A model generated the notes under the pieces. It saw nothing but the letters and a program-made list of their open reading frames with translations. It was not told the origin of the DNA and ran no database searches. This document shows positions 16,131-23,316 of a DNA stretch of 25,125 bases, one piece after another (position 1 is the first letter of the stretch; each line of letters opens with the position of its first letter). Origin of the DNA: an uncultured Capnocytophaga sp. (GTDB taxonomy: Bacteria; Bacteroidota; Bacteroidia; Flavobacteriales; Flavobacteriaceae); the NCBI RefSeq assembly GCF_938029845.1, contig NZ_CALHGG010000098.1, positions 1 through 25,125 of the forward strand, in the 5' to 3' direction. Made by a program: the position numbers and the translations under genes.

Positions 16131-16277
16131 GGTCAGTAGACAGTGGTCAGCGGTCAGTAGACAGTGGTCAGCGGTCAGTAGACAGAGGACAGTGGTCAGT
16201 AGACAGAAGACAAGGCTGATAACTGACAACTTACAACTAACTACTGATAAAACTAACCACTGACTACTGATCTCCAT
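16131..16277. repeat. Heptamer block 6 (B units, 21-bp superunits, inverted half)
   Basis: Four tandem 21-bp copies run from 16131 to 16214, each made of three heptamers (GGTCAGT, AGACAGT, GGTCAGC in the first two; the last two diverge). From 16215 the units become reverse-complement type in the same phase: GCTGATA, ACTGACA, ACTTACA, ACTAACT, ACTGATA, then CCACTGA, CTACTGA. About 21 units in all. It lies between the DUF2149 stop and the mcrB leader. There are no spacers of CRISPR type. Confidence 0.9.
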
Positions 16278-16357
16278 GTGCTGGCGAGAGCTTACAGCTT
16301 GTACCTACTTAACCCACTAATGAATTAATTCCAATAGCCCAGTCAAATAGATGATTT

Positions 16358-18022
16358 ATGAATCAATACGAAGAATTTAAGCACCTATTAGAATATTTTG
16401 TAGCACACATAGAGTATTGTGTTACGAATGATAAAAGTAATAGGGGATATGAAGCCTATATCAAACCTCTCGAAGAGAGAAAGAGGTTTAAGCGTTCTGG
16501 AAAGAGTGCCGATGGTATGGCTATTGGGGAACAGATTCAAGAATGGACAAACTACGAAGGGAAAGGCGTTATAAATATTGCTATATATGCTGCCTATTAT
16601 GAGAGAAGAGGAAATTATTTACAATGGGGAAATACAGGATTGAATATTATAGCACGGTGGAATGAAGCATTAGATCGTATCCTGACATTGGCTATAGAAA
16701 AATATCAACGAGGAGATAATGATAAAGGCACATGGGAAGACCTAAACATAAGTGAAACCGTGGAGGATTTGGGTCTGTTCGATGGAAAAGCTCCTAATGA
16801 AAAACTTCAACACTTCTTTGACCACTACTATGAACTATTAGTTGCCTCAGAACAAGTCTCTACAAAAGGAGAGCAATCTTATGATTTCTATACAAAGCAG
16901 CTGAGGGAGTCCAAGAACATTATCTTGACAGGTGCACCTGGTACGGGGAAGACTTTCTTAGCAAAAGAAATAGCCAAACGAATCATCGGTGTGGAAGATG
17001 ATAAGGCACTAATGAATAGTGGTCGGTTTGCCTTTGTTCAGTTTCACCCTTCTTACGATTATACTGACTTTGTAGAGGGACTTCGCCCTATAACTGATGA
17101 AAATGGAAATATAGGCTTTGAGTTGAAAGATGGTATCTTTAAAGCCTTTTGTAAGAGAAGTATACAGGGGATTACTAATGATGATTTTGATGCCCTATAT
17201 AGTACTTTTATAGATGATTTGCTCCAAACTCCTATAACACTTTCCACACCGACTCACAAGAAATCCTTTACTTTAGAGGCTAATAGTAGGAATACCTGTG
17301 TGGCTATTCCACAGACAGAGGTGGGGACAAGATTATCAATAACTAAAGAGATGATAGCAGACTATCTTCGCAATGGTGTAATAAGAGACTTGAAACCTTA
17401 TTTGGTGCCTGTGGCTGAATATTTTAAGGAGAAATACCACTTTGAACTTAAGAAAGTACAGGCTGATAAGGATTATGTTTTTGTGATTGATGAGATTAAC
17501 AGAGGGGAAATTTCAAAAATATTTGGTGAACTTTTCTTTAGCATAGACCCTACCTATCGTGGAGAAAAAGGAGCTGTAAAAACACAATATGCCAATATGC
17601 AAGGAGATCAAGAATTTTTCTATATTCCTGAAAATGTGTATGTAATAGGCTGTATGAATGATATAGATCGCAGTGTGGAGAGTTTTGATTTTGCCATGCG
17701 TCGTCGTTTCACTTGGATAGAGGTAACAGCAAAAGAGAGTGCAGCCAATATGGGACTTTCTCCTACTATAAGATCCGTAATGGATAGGCTAAATAAAGCT
17801 ATAGAACAAATAGCAGGTCTTAGTACGGCTTATCATATAGGAGGCGCTTATTTCCTTGATCCGAGAGAAGGACTATGTATAACAGAGGAAAGATTGGAAT
17901 GGGTATGGAACTATCGTATAGAACCTTTGGTGAAGGAATATCTAAGAGGAATGCCACATGCAGGGGAGGAATTGGACAGATTAAGAGCAGTTTTTGAGGG
18001 TGATGAGGATAACGGACAATAA
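16358..18022 (+). CDS. mcrB: McrB-type GTPase/ATPase of an McrBC restriction system
   Basis: The AAA+ motor and DNA-recognition subunit of a modification-dependent restriction enzyme. The 554-residue protein has Walker A GAPGTGKT (192-199), the McrB hallmark FVQFHPSYDYTDFVEGLRP (about 226-244), Walker B VFVIDEINRGEISK (374-387) and MNDIDRSVESFDFAMRRRF (433-451). E. coli McrB has NTAD at the last site; here it is NDID, keeping the asparagine and aspartate, so the nucleotide preference cannot be assumed. Residues 1 to about 170 correspond in place to the DNA-binding domain but show no family that I recognise. By eye this gene and mcrC are more AT-rich than their flanks. mcrC overlaps by 20 bases. 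The cassette lies between heptamer blocks 6 and 7. Confidence 0.92.
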   Translation: MNQYEEFKHLLEYFVAHIEYCVTNDKSNRGYEAYIKPLEERKRFKRSGKSADGMAIGEQIQEWTNYEGKGVINIAIYAAYYERRGNYLQWGNTGLNIIARWNEALDRILTLAIEKYQRGDNDKGTWEDLNISETVEDLGLFDGKAPNEKLQHFFDHYYELLVASEQVSTKGEQSYDFYTKQLRESKNIILTGAPGTGKTFLAKEIAKRIIGVEDDKALMNSGRFAFVQFHPSYDYTDFVEGLRPITDENGNIGFELKDGIFKAFCKRSIQGITNDDFDALYSTFIDDLLQTPITLSTPTHKKSFTLEANSRNTCVAIPQTEVGTRLSITKEMIADYLRNGVIRDLKPYLVPVAEYFKEKYHFELKKVQADKDYVFVIDEINRGEISKIFGELFFSIDPTYRGEKGAVKTQYANMQGDQEFFYIPENVYVIGCMNDIDRSVESFDFAMRRRFTWIEVTAKESAANMGLSPTIRSVMDRLNKAIEQIAGLSTAYHIGGAYFLDPREGLCITEERLEWVWNYRIEPLVKEYLRGMPHAGEELDRLRAVFEGDEDNGQ

Positions 18023-19331
18023 TTATAAAGGGCTTAGTATTACATCGCCTGACCAGATAGAGGACTTGCGTCCTATAGCCAACCGCCCTTTGAAACTATT
18101 GCAAGAAGAAAATCCAAATTTGGTAGTTTTTCCTGAGCTATTAGGAGGGTATAACGATCATATTGAGCATAAAGTGGCTTTCCAAATAGAAGAGAATAGA
18201 TTGTTTACAAACAATATGATGGGTTTTGTAGGGCGTAATACAACCAAACTTACCATTACTTCTCGTTTTGAATCAGGAGGGAATGATTATTTCCTACATT
18301 ATATGCTACAGAAGGTGCTCTCTATCAATGTTTTTGATTTTCGACAAAATACTAAGGAGGAATCTATTTGGGATTTTTGGTTATACTTATTTCCCTATTG
18401 CCTAAAAAAGGCATATGCGCAAGGGCTTTACAAAGCTTATCAACAGCATAATTACAATGATACTAATATAAAAGGAACGATAGATATAAAGCGACATCTG
18501 CTAAAGAATATTCCCTTTATGGGGAGAATCGCCTATTCAACAAGGGAACATAGCTATGATAACCCGCTATCTCAACTTATTCGCCACACTATAGAATATC
18601 TTAGTGTACATCCTATAGGGGCTATTCTCCTGCATGCGGACACAGAATTACGAGCTATTATAGATTTATTCATTTTGAATACCCAAAATACCTATAATAA
18701 GAATGCTCGTCATAAGGTAATTTTGTCCAATTCAAAGCCTTTTGCACACCCTTATTTTACTGAATATGCTCTCTTGCAAAAGATATGTCTGCGAATACTT
18801 AGAAGAGAACAACTAAGTTTTGGACAGGAAAAAGATAATATATATGGGTTACTCTTCGATGGAGCATGGTTATGGGAAGAATATCTTAATACTTTTCTAA
18901 AGGAAGACTTTGAACACCCTGAGAATCTTACAGGTAAAAATAAGAAGTATCTTTTCAAGAATAAAAAACAATCTATTTATCCTGATTTTCTCAGCAAACA
19001 ATCCCCAAAGATAGTGGGAGATGCTAAGTATATGCCATTGAATGATCAGGATTATTATCAAGAAGGTTCTGAAAGGATAACAAGTATTTATTATAAGACG
19101 ATAGCGTATATGTATAGGTTCGAGTCTACTTGTGGCTTTTTGTTATATCCTATCAAAGAAGATAGTGAATCTCTTTCTTCAAAGACATATGAAATAGAAG
19201 GAGATACTCAAAACCGTAAGTTGGGAAAGATAGGTTTGGGTATTCCTCAGCAAGTGGAAAATTTCTCAGAATTTGTAGAAAAAATGAGGATAAATGAGAC
19301 AGCACTGAAACAGTTTATCAGTTGTCAGTAG
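18003..19331 (+). CDS. mcrC: McrC-type nuclease subunit of an McrBC restriction system
   Basis: The endonuclease partner that cuts DNA when bound to the McrB ring. From the ATG at 18003 it is 442 residues. The N-terminal region is the McrB-interacting part, and the C-terminal third carries a PD-(D/E)xK nuclease: an upstream glutamate in LWEEYL (about 290-295), D328 in YPDFLS and D340-x-K342 in VGDAKY. The catalytic residues look intact. The start overlaps mcrB by 20 bases; an in-frame TTG at 17994 or GTG at 18000 is possible but less likely than the ATG. The stop and the last residues (ISCQ) are encoded by heptamer block 7. It converges on maf. Confidence 0.92.
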   Translation: MRITDNNYKGLSITSPDQIEDLRPIANRPLKLLQEENPNLVVFPELLGGYNDHIEHKVAFQIEENRLFTNNMMGFVGRNTTKLTITSRFESGGNDYFLHYMLQKVLSINVFDFRQNTKEESIWDFWLYLFPYCLKKAYAQGLYKAYQQHNYNDTNIKGTIDIKRHLLKNIPFMGRIAYSTREHSYDNPLSQLIRHTIEYLSVHPIGAILLHADTELRAIIDLFILNTQNTYNKNARHKVILSNSKPFAHPYFTEYALLQKICLRILRREQLSFGQEKDNIYGLLFDGAWLWEEYLNTFLKEDFEHPENLTGKNKKYLFKNKKQSIYPDFLSKQSPKIVGDAKYMPLNDQDYYQEGSERITSIYYKTIAYMYRFESTCGFLLYPIKEDSESLSSKTYEIEGDTQNRKLGKIGLGIPQQVENFSEFVEKMRINETALKQFISCQ

Positions 19332-19430
19332 ACAGTAGACAGTGGACAGACGCTGATAACTGACTGCTGGCAACTAACTACTAATTACTAATTACTAACC
19401 ACTAACTACTGATTACTAACCACTGTTTTT
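19319..19430. repeat. Heptamer block 7 (B units with inverted half) between mcrC and maf
   Basis: Fifteen to sixteen units in perfect phase: CAGTTGT, CAGTAGA, CAGTAGA, CAGTGGA, CAGACGC, then TGATAAC, TGACTGC, TGGCAAC, TAACTAC, TAATTAC, TAATTAC, TAACCAC, TAACTAC, TGATTAC, TAACCAC. It covers the mcrC stop at the left and the maf stop at the right, so both C-termini (ISCQ and VVSNQ) are repeat-encoded. It has the same orientation as block 6. Confidence 0.9.
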
Positions 19431-19975
19431 AGTTGTTCCCAAAATAGTTGTGTAGGAAATCCGACAACATTATTATAAGAGCCTTGTATGGAGGTGATAC
19501 CTACTGCGCCGATCCATTCTTGGATGCCATAGCTGCCTGCTTTGTCATAAGGCTGGTAATGGGTGAGGTAGTAGTCAATCATCTCGGGGGTAAGATTAGC
19601 AAAAGTGACTAAAGTAGTGTCGTAAAAGGCGACTTGCTTTTTGGTGGTAGTGAGGCAAACAGCAGTAATGACCTCATGGCTATGACCTGAAAAGCGAGAG
19701 AGAGTCTGGAAGGCATCTGCATAATCTTTGGGCTTTCCTATCGCTTCACCTTCAAACCAAATAAGTGTATCGGCTGTGATAAGGACTTCCTCTTCGTTGA
19801 GAGTAGGGAGCAGTGGTATAGCCTTTTGCTGGGCTATATACATGGGAATTTCCGCTCCTTGTAGTTCAGGAGGGTAGGATTCATCGGTGGGGGAGAGGCG
19901 CAACTCAAAGTCAATTCCTAAATCTTTGAGGAATTGTTGGCGACGTGCTGAGGCAGAAGCGAGAATGTATCTCAT
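19406..19975 (-). CDS. maf: Maf-family nucleoside triphosphate pyrophosphatase
   Basis: A cytoplasmic house-cleaning enzyme that hydrolyses non-canonical or excess nucleotides, probably dTTP/UTP or modified forms, to the monophosphate and pyrophosphate. The 189 residues are typical for the family. Motifs: LASASARRQQFL (5-16; the usual form is SxSPRR, with alanine here for proline), ADTLIWFEGEAIGKPKD (68-84), FSGHSHEVITAVCL (about 95-108) and the C-terminal YDKAGSYGIQEWIGAVGI. The last stretch is the YhdE-like form. The start is a clear ATG. It lies downstream of gltS on the same strand but a strong hairpin separates them, so it probably has its own promoter, which I could not place. Its last residues VVSNQ are encoded by heptamer block 7. 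Confidence 0.95.
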   Translation of the reverse strand: MRYILASASARRQQFLKDLGIDFELRLSPTDESYPPELQGAEIPMYIAQQKAIPLLPTLNEEEVLITADTLIWFEGEAIGKPKDYADAFQTLSRFSGHSHEVITAVCLTTTKKQVAFYDTTLVTFANLTPEMIDYYLTHYQPYDKAGSYGIQEWIGAVGITSIQGSYNNVVGFPTQLFWEQLKTVVSNQ

Positions 19976-20029
19976 CTAAGAGTTTTCGAGTTTTTAATTT
20001 GGAGTGGGTTTATACAAGTCACCATAAAA

Positions 20030-20085
20030 AGTGAAAAGTGAAGCGTGAAAAGCAAGGAGGTTGCTACTCATGCTTCACTTTTCAT
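20030..20085. repeat. Heptamer block 8 (A units with inverted half)
   Basis: Eight units in phase: AGTGAAA, AGTGAAG, CGTGAAA, AGCAAGG, AGGTTGC, TACTCAT, GCTTCAC, TTTTCAT. The two central units have diverged but keep phase and complementarity. The block begins two bases after the gltS stop when read on the minus strand. Confidence 0.85.
20032..20084 (-). terminator. Hairpin terminator for gltS
   Basis: Arms 20032-20048 and 20068-20084 pair over 17 bp with one G-U pair, and an inner AGCAA/TTGCT stem closes a GGAGG loop. On the minus strand it is followed by a T-rich stretch (ACTTTTTATGG). It is built from heptamer block 8. Confidence 0.68.
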
Positions 20086-20086
20086 G

Positions 20087-21373
20087 TTACGCAATTAGTC
20101 TTAAGATATAGACGAATCCAGTAAGGATAAAGGCGTTTACAAAATCCACAAAAAAAGCACCGACCATAGGCACAATGAGGAAGGCCTTATGTGAGGGACC
20201 AAATTTGTCAGTGATAGATTGCATATTGGCTACCGCAGTTGGAGTTGCTCCCAAGCCGAATCCACAATGTCCGCCGGCTAATACGGCAGCATCGTAGTCC
20301 TTGCCCATTAGGCGGTAGGTGACAAAATAGGCATAGGTGCTCATGACAAAGGTTTGTACCGCTAAGATAACGAGCATAGGAAGTGCTAAGTCCAAAAGCT
20401 GCCATAGCTTGAGGTTCAGTAGCGCAATACCTAAGAAGAGACTTAGGGAAGCATTACCAAAGACATCGATAGCACGATCGAACATTTTGATTTTGAAGGC
20501 GTAGGTGAGTATATTGCGTAAGAATACGCCAAAGAACAATGCCCAAACGAATTGAGGTAAGGTGAACTTGTCAGGGAAGAAAGCCTTTACCGTATCGGAG
20601 TCCATCAGGGCAGAGAAGGAGAGGCAGGCAGCAAAGAGCGCCATGGTCTCAATAGCGGACTTGGAGGTAATAAGGCGTTGTTTTTCAGGTTGTTCGAATA
20701 CGCTTACTTCTGTATCGTTATCGTTATCATTGTTGTTCTTCTGAGCCTCCTCAGAGAGTGGTTTTCTGCCCATTTTATTGACCAAGCGGCGTGCAACAGG
20801 CCCTCCAATGAGTCCTCCTAATACCAAGCCAAAGGTAGCGGATGCCATCCCTAAGGCAGTAGCCCCTTGTATATGATAATCTTGTTCGAGCACCTTACCC
20901 CAAGCCCCAGCGGTACCATGTCCACCGGTGAGGGTAATGGAGCCAGTTACTAGCCCTATTATGGGCTCTAAGCCAAAGGCAGAGGCCAAGCCTATCCCTA
21001 CAATATTTTGTATTACGATGAACAGTGCTACTACTCCTAAGAAGATGAACAATCCGATACCCCCTGATTTCAAGCGGGAAAGGTCTGCACTCAGTCCGAT
21101 AGAGGTGAAGAAAAATAACATGAAGGAGTCCTGAAGCCCCTTGTCAAAATTCAAGGAGATCCCTTCCCCAAACGTAAGTCCATTTTCGAAGGAAAGCCCC
21201 GTTACAATATATAAAAGGTAGACAAGGAAGGACATCAGTAGCCCTCCAGCCACCGGTTCAGGGATGTTGAAGTTCTGGAGTAATTTGATTTTAGCCACAA
21301 GAAGTCGCCCAAGGAGCAATACTAAAGTAGCTGCAATCAGTGTGTAGTAAGGATTAACAATGATTGTATTCAT
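20087..21373 (-). CDS. gltS: Sodium/glutamate symporter
   Basis: An inner-membrane carrier that imports glutamate with sodium ions. The 428-residue protein has about ten hydrophobic helices in two related halves. It carries the family motif IPEPVAGGLL (37-46) after the first helix, and the re-entrant glycine-rich segments GSITLTGGHGTAGAWG (about 145-160) and AGGHCGFGLGATPTAVANM in the second half, which are typical of GltS. A hydrophilic acidic loop between the halves (NNNDNDNDTEV) lies in the expected middle. The start is ATG at 21371-21373; upstream lies the tRNA-Leu terminator, so a separate promoter is expected but none was clear. It ends just before the hairpin of heptamer block 8. Confidence 0.95.
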   Translation of the reverse strand: MNTIIVNPYYTLIAATLVLLLGRLLVAKIKLLQNFNIPEPVAGGLLMSFLVYLLYIVTGLSFENGLTFGEGISLNFDKGLQDSFMLFFFTSIGLSADLSRLKSGGIGLFIFLGVVALFIVIQNIVGIGLASAFGLEPIIGLVTGSITLTGGHGTAGAWGKVLEQDYHIQGATALGMASATFGLVLGGLIGGPVARRLVNKMGRKPLSEEAQKNNNDNDNDTEVSVFEQPEKQRLITSKSAIETMALFAACLSFSALMDSDTVKAFFPDKFTLPQFVWALFFGVFLRNILTYAFKIKMFDRAIDVFGNASLSLFLGIALLNLKLWQLLDLALPMLVILAVQTFVMSTYAYFVTYRLMGKDYDAAVLAGGHCGFGLGATPTAVANMQSITDKFGPSHKAFLIVPMVGAFFVDFVNAFILTGFVYILRLIA

Positions 21374-21407
21374 AACAAAAAGGTTTAATTTTGATATTAA
21401 TAAAAAA

Positions 21408-21438
21408 TCCTCTTAACATTTTGAAGATGATAAGAGGA
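21408..21438 (-). terminator. Terminator of tRNA-Leu
   Basis: On the minus strand the stem TCCTCTTA/TAAGAGGA (8 bp; 21431-21438 with 21408-21415) is followed by ATTTTTTA, a standard intrinsic terminator form. It lies seven bases past the tRNA 3' end and before the gltS start. Confidence 0.75.
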
Positions 21439-21444
21439 CTATAG

Positions 21445-21524
21445 TACCTGAGGAGGGAATCGAACCCTCACTCCGAAGAACACGAGTTTGAGTCGTGCGC
21501 GTCTACCAATTCCGCCACTCAGGC
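21445..21524 (-). tRNA. tRNA-Leu (anticodon CAA)
   Basis: The minus strand folds as a class II tRNA of 80 bases. Acceptor arms are GCCTGAG and CTCAGGT with a G-U pair at the end, and the discriminator base is A. The D-loop has GGAATTGGTAGAC. The anticodon stem CACGA/TCGTG holds loop CTCAAAC with anticodon CAA, reading UUG. A short variable arm (TTCTTCGGAGT) precedes the T-arm GAGGG TTCGATT CCCTC. CCA is not encoded. Confidence 0.95.
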
Positions 21525-21547
21525 AATTATTGTTATGAATTCGGGTG

Positions 21548-21579
21548 CAAAAGTACAACTAATTTTTTAATCATGCAAA
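21548..21579 (-). promoter_or_regulatory. Promoter for tRNA-Leu
   Basis: On the minus strand TTTG (21576-21579) and TACTTTTG (21548-21555) are 20 bases apart, matching the -33/-7 consensus. The -7 element ends 23 bases before the tRNA 5' end. Confidence 0.75.
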
Positions 21580-21617
21580 AAAAGAATGATTTTTTTTTCA
21601 GAATCATTTTTAATTTA

Positions 21618-21625
21618 TATCTTTG
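21618..21625 (+). promoter_or_regulatory. Promoter -7 element for prs-rplY
   Basis: TATCTTTG is an exact TAnnTTTG match, 69 bases before the prs ATG. The -33 position has no clear TTG and instead holds an inverted repeat AATGATT/AATCATT (21585-21591 and 21602-21608), which could be an operator. Confidence 0.6.
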
Positions 21626-21694
21626 CACTCGAAAACGAAACAGGCCATCAAGGCTACACAAAAAAACGTAAGTTACTTATAATTAGTTGATTTT

Positions 21695-22636
21695 ATGGAA
21701 TATTCTATGCCAGCTGTAAAGATATTTGCTTGTACTCAAAGCACAGAATTAGCAGGCAAAATTGCTCAAGCCTATGGGATTGAGCTTGGGAATGTGATTT
21801 TCTCCCGTTTTAGTGATGGAGAATTTCAGCCTTCCTTTGAAGAATCAGTACGAGGAGCTCGTGTTTTTATCATCGGTTCTACGCATCCTACTTCGGAAAA
21901 CCTAATGGAGATGCTCTTGATGATTGATGCAGCCAAGCGCGCCTCGGCTAAGCATATCACGGCGGTGATGCCTTATTTTGGGTGGGCTCGCCAAGATAGA
22001 AAAGACAAGCCTCGTGTGCCCATAGCAGCCAAATTGGTGGCTAACTTATTGGAAACAGCAGGAGCTACCCGCGTGATTACCATGGACTTACATGCTGACC
22101 AGATTCAAGGTTTCTTTGAAATTCCTGTAGATCACCTCTATGCCTCTACCATATTTGTTCCTTATATCAAGTCCTTGAACTTGGAAAACCTCTGTATAGC
22201 CTCTCCAGATATGGGAGGATCTAAGAGAGCACACTCCTATGCTAAGTTCCTCAATAGTGATGTGGTTATTTGCTACAAACAGCGCAAAAAAGCCAATGTA
22301 ATTGAGAAAATGGAACTAATAGGAGATGTGGAAGGAAAGAATGTAATCCTTGTGGATGATATGGTGGATACGGCAGGTACCCTAGTGAAGGCCTCTGAAA
22401 TTATGAAAGATAAAGGTGCTGTGAGTGTAAGAGCTATTTGTACCCATGCTATACTAAGTGGTAATGCGGTGGAGAAAGTAGAAAACTCACCTATGGAGGA
22501 ACTTATCGTAACGGACTCCATTCCACATGATTCTCTACCAAAGAAGATACATGTGTTGAGTTGTGATAAGCTCTTTGCCGATGTGATGCGTTCGGTACAC
22601 GAACATGCTTCTATCAGCAATAAATTCTTAATGTAA
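21695..22636 (+). CDS. prs: Ribose-phosphate pyrophosphokinase (PRPP synthase)
   Basis: Makes phosphoribosyl pyrophosphate from ribose 5-phosphate and ATP for purine, pyrimidine, NAD, histidine and tryptophan synthesis. The 313-residue protein has the family landmarks: FSDGEFQPSFEESVRG (39-54), MPYFGWARQDRKDKPRVPI (92-110) near the ATP site, the pyrophosphate-metal loop DLHADQIQGFF (131-141) and the PRPP-binding loop VDDMVDTAGTL (220-230). A second ATG at 21707 (giving MPAVKIF) is an equally plausible start by comparison with relatives. rplY follows after 21 bases and is probably co-transcribed, a common arrangement. Confidence 0.97.
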   Translation: MEYSMPAVKIFACTQSTELAGKIAQAYGIELGNVIFSRFSDGEFQPSFEESVRGARVFIIGSTHPTSENLMEMLLMIDAAKRASAKHITAVMPYFGWARQDRKDKPRVPIAAKLVANLLETAGATRVITMDLHADQIQGFFEIPVDHLYASTIFVPYIKSLNLENLCIASPDMGGSKRAHSYAKFLNSDVVICYKQRKKANVIEKMELIGDVEGKNVILVDDMVDTAGTLVKASEIMKDKGAVSVRAICTHAILSGNAVEKVENSPMEELIVTDSIPHDSLPKKIHVLSCDKLFADVMRSVHEHASISNKFLM

Positions 22637-22657
22637 ATTTTTAATTAATATATTTTT

Positions 22658-23254
22658 ATGCAATCAATTACAATCGTAGGATCTCAAAGAGAAAGCGTGG
22701 GCAAAGCAGCTAGCAAGGCCTTACGTAATGCTGGAAAGGTTCCTTGCGTGTTATACGGAGGGGAAAATACCATTCACTTTTCAGCGGACACCTTAGCGTT
22801 CAAAAAATTGGTATATACTCCCAATGTATATACTGCAACGATTGAATTAGGAGGAAAGACTTATACAGCTATCCTTCAGGACATTCAGTTTGACCCTGTA
22901 ACTGACAAAATCCTTCACGTGGATTTCTACCAGTTACACAAGGATAAGGAAATCACCCTTGAGGTGCCTATCAAGATCGTGGGTACAGCTCCTGGAGTAA
23001 TGGCCGGTGGTACACTTCGTATCGTAAACCGTAAGCTAAAGGTAAAAGCCTTGCCAGATAACCTTCCTGACTTCGTTCCTGTAGATATCTCTTGGATGGA
23101 AATGGGTAATCGTTTCTATATCACTAAGATCGCACAAGAGAACTACAAAATTATGCATCCAGACAACACTGTGGTATGCCAAGTACGTGTATCTCGTGCT
23201 GCGCTTAAAGCTGCTCAAGATGCTGCTAAAGCAGATACTAAGAAGAAAAAATAA
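22658..23254 (+). CDS. rplY: 50S ribosomal protein L25, long (CTC) form
   Basis: Binds 5S rRNA in the large ribosomal subunit. At 198 residues this is the two-domain general-stress CTC form: an N-terminal L25 domain (about 1-95, with [21 protein letters not shown] and [21 protein letters not shown]) and a C-terminal beta domain ([32 protein letters not shown] opening at about 108). The C-terminus is a lysine-rich tail. The start is a clear ATG 21 bases after prs, and a strong hairpin follows the stop, which ends the prs-rplY unit. Confidence 0.96.
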   Translation: MQSITIVGSQRESVGKAASKALRNAGKVPCVLYGGENTIHFSADTLAFKKLVYTPNVYTATIELGGKTYTAILQDIQFDPVTDKILHVDFYQLHKDKEITLEVPIKIVGTAPGVMAGGTLRIVNRKLKVKALPDNLPDFVPVDISWMEMGNRFYITKIAQENYKIMHPDNTVVCQVRVSRAALKAAQDAAKADTKKKK

Positions 23255-23277
23255 TTTTTTGTCTGTAACTTATCTAA

Positions 23278-23307
23278 AAGAGGCTGTTCCGCAAGGAACA
23301 GCCTCTT
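23278..23307. terminator. Bidirectional terminator between rplY and the polyprenyl synthase gene
   Basis: A perfect 13-bp stem (23278-23290 with 23295-23307) is closed by the tetraloop GCAA. It follows rplY by 23 bases and precedes the end of the convergent gene by 9. T-rich sequence follows on both strands. It is GC-rich and unrelated to the heptamer blocks. Confidence 0.85.
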
Positions 23308-23316
23308 ATTAATTAT

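Noticed and set aside
16026..16277. An 83-codon open frame on the minus strand with a repeating CLLTADH peptide
   Set aside because: It is simply heptamer block 6 read through; the 21-bp period gives a seven-residue peptide repeat. It overlaps the end of the DUF2149 gene and has no start context.
16131..16277. Possible CRISPR array
   Set aside because: The 21-bp copies are directly adjacent with no unique spacers, and no cas gene is near.
16131..19430. The B blocks around mcrBC as ends of an insertion sequence or transposon
   Set aside because: No transposase or integrase is present, the blocks are direct rather than terminal inverted repeats, and similar heptamer blocks occur beside unrelated genes.
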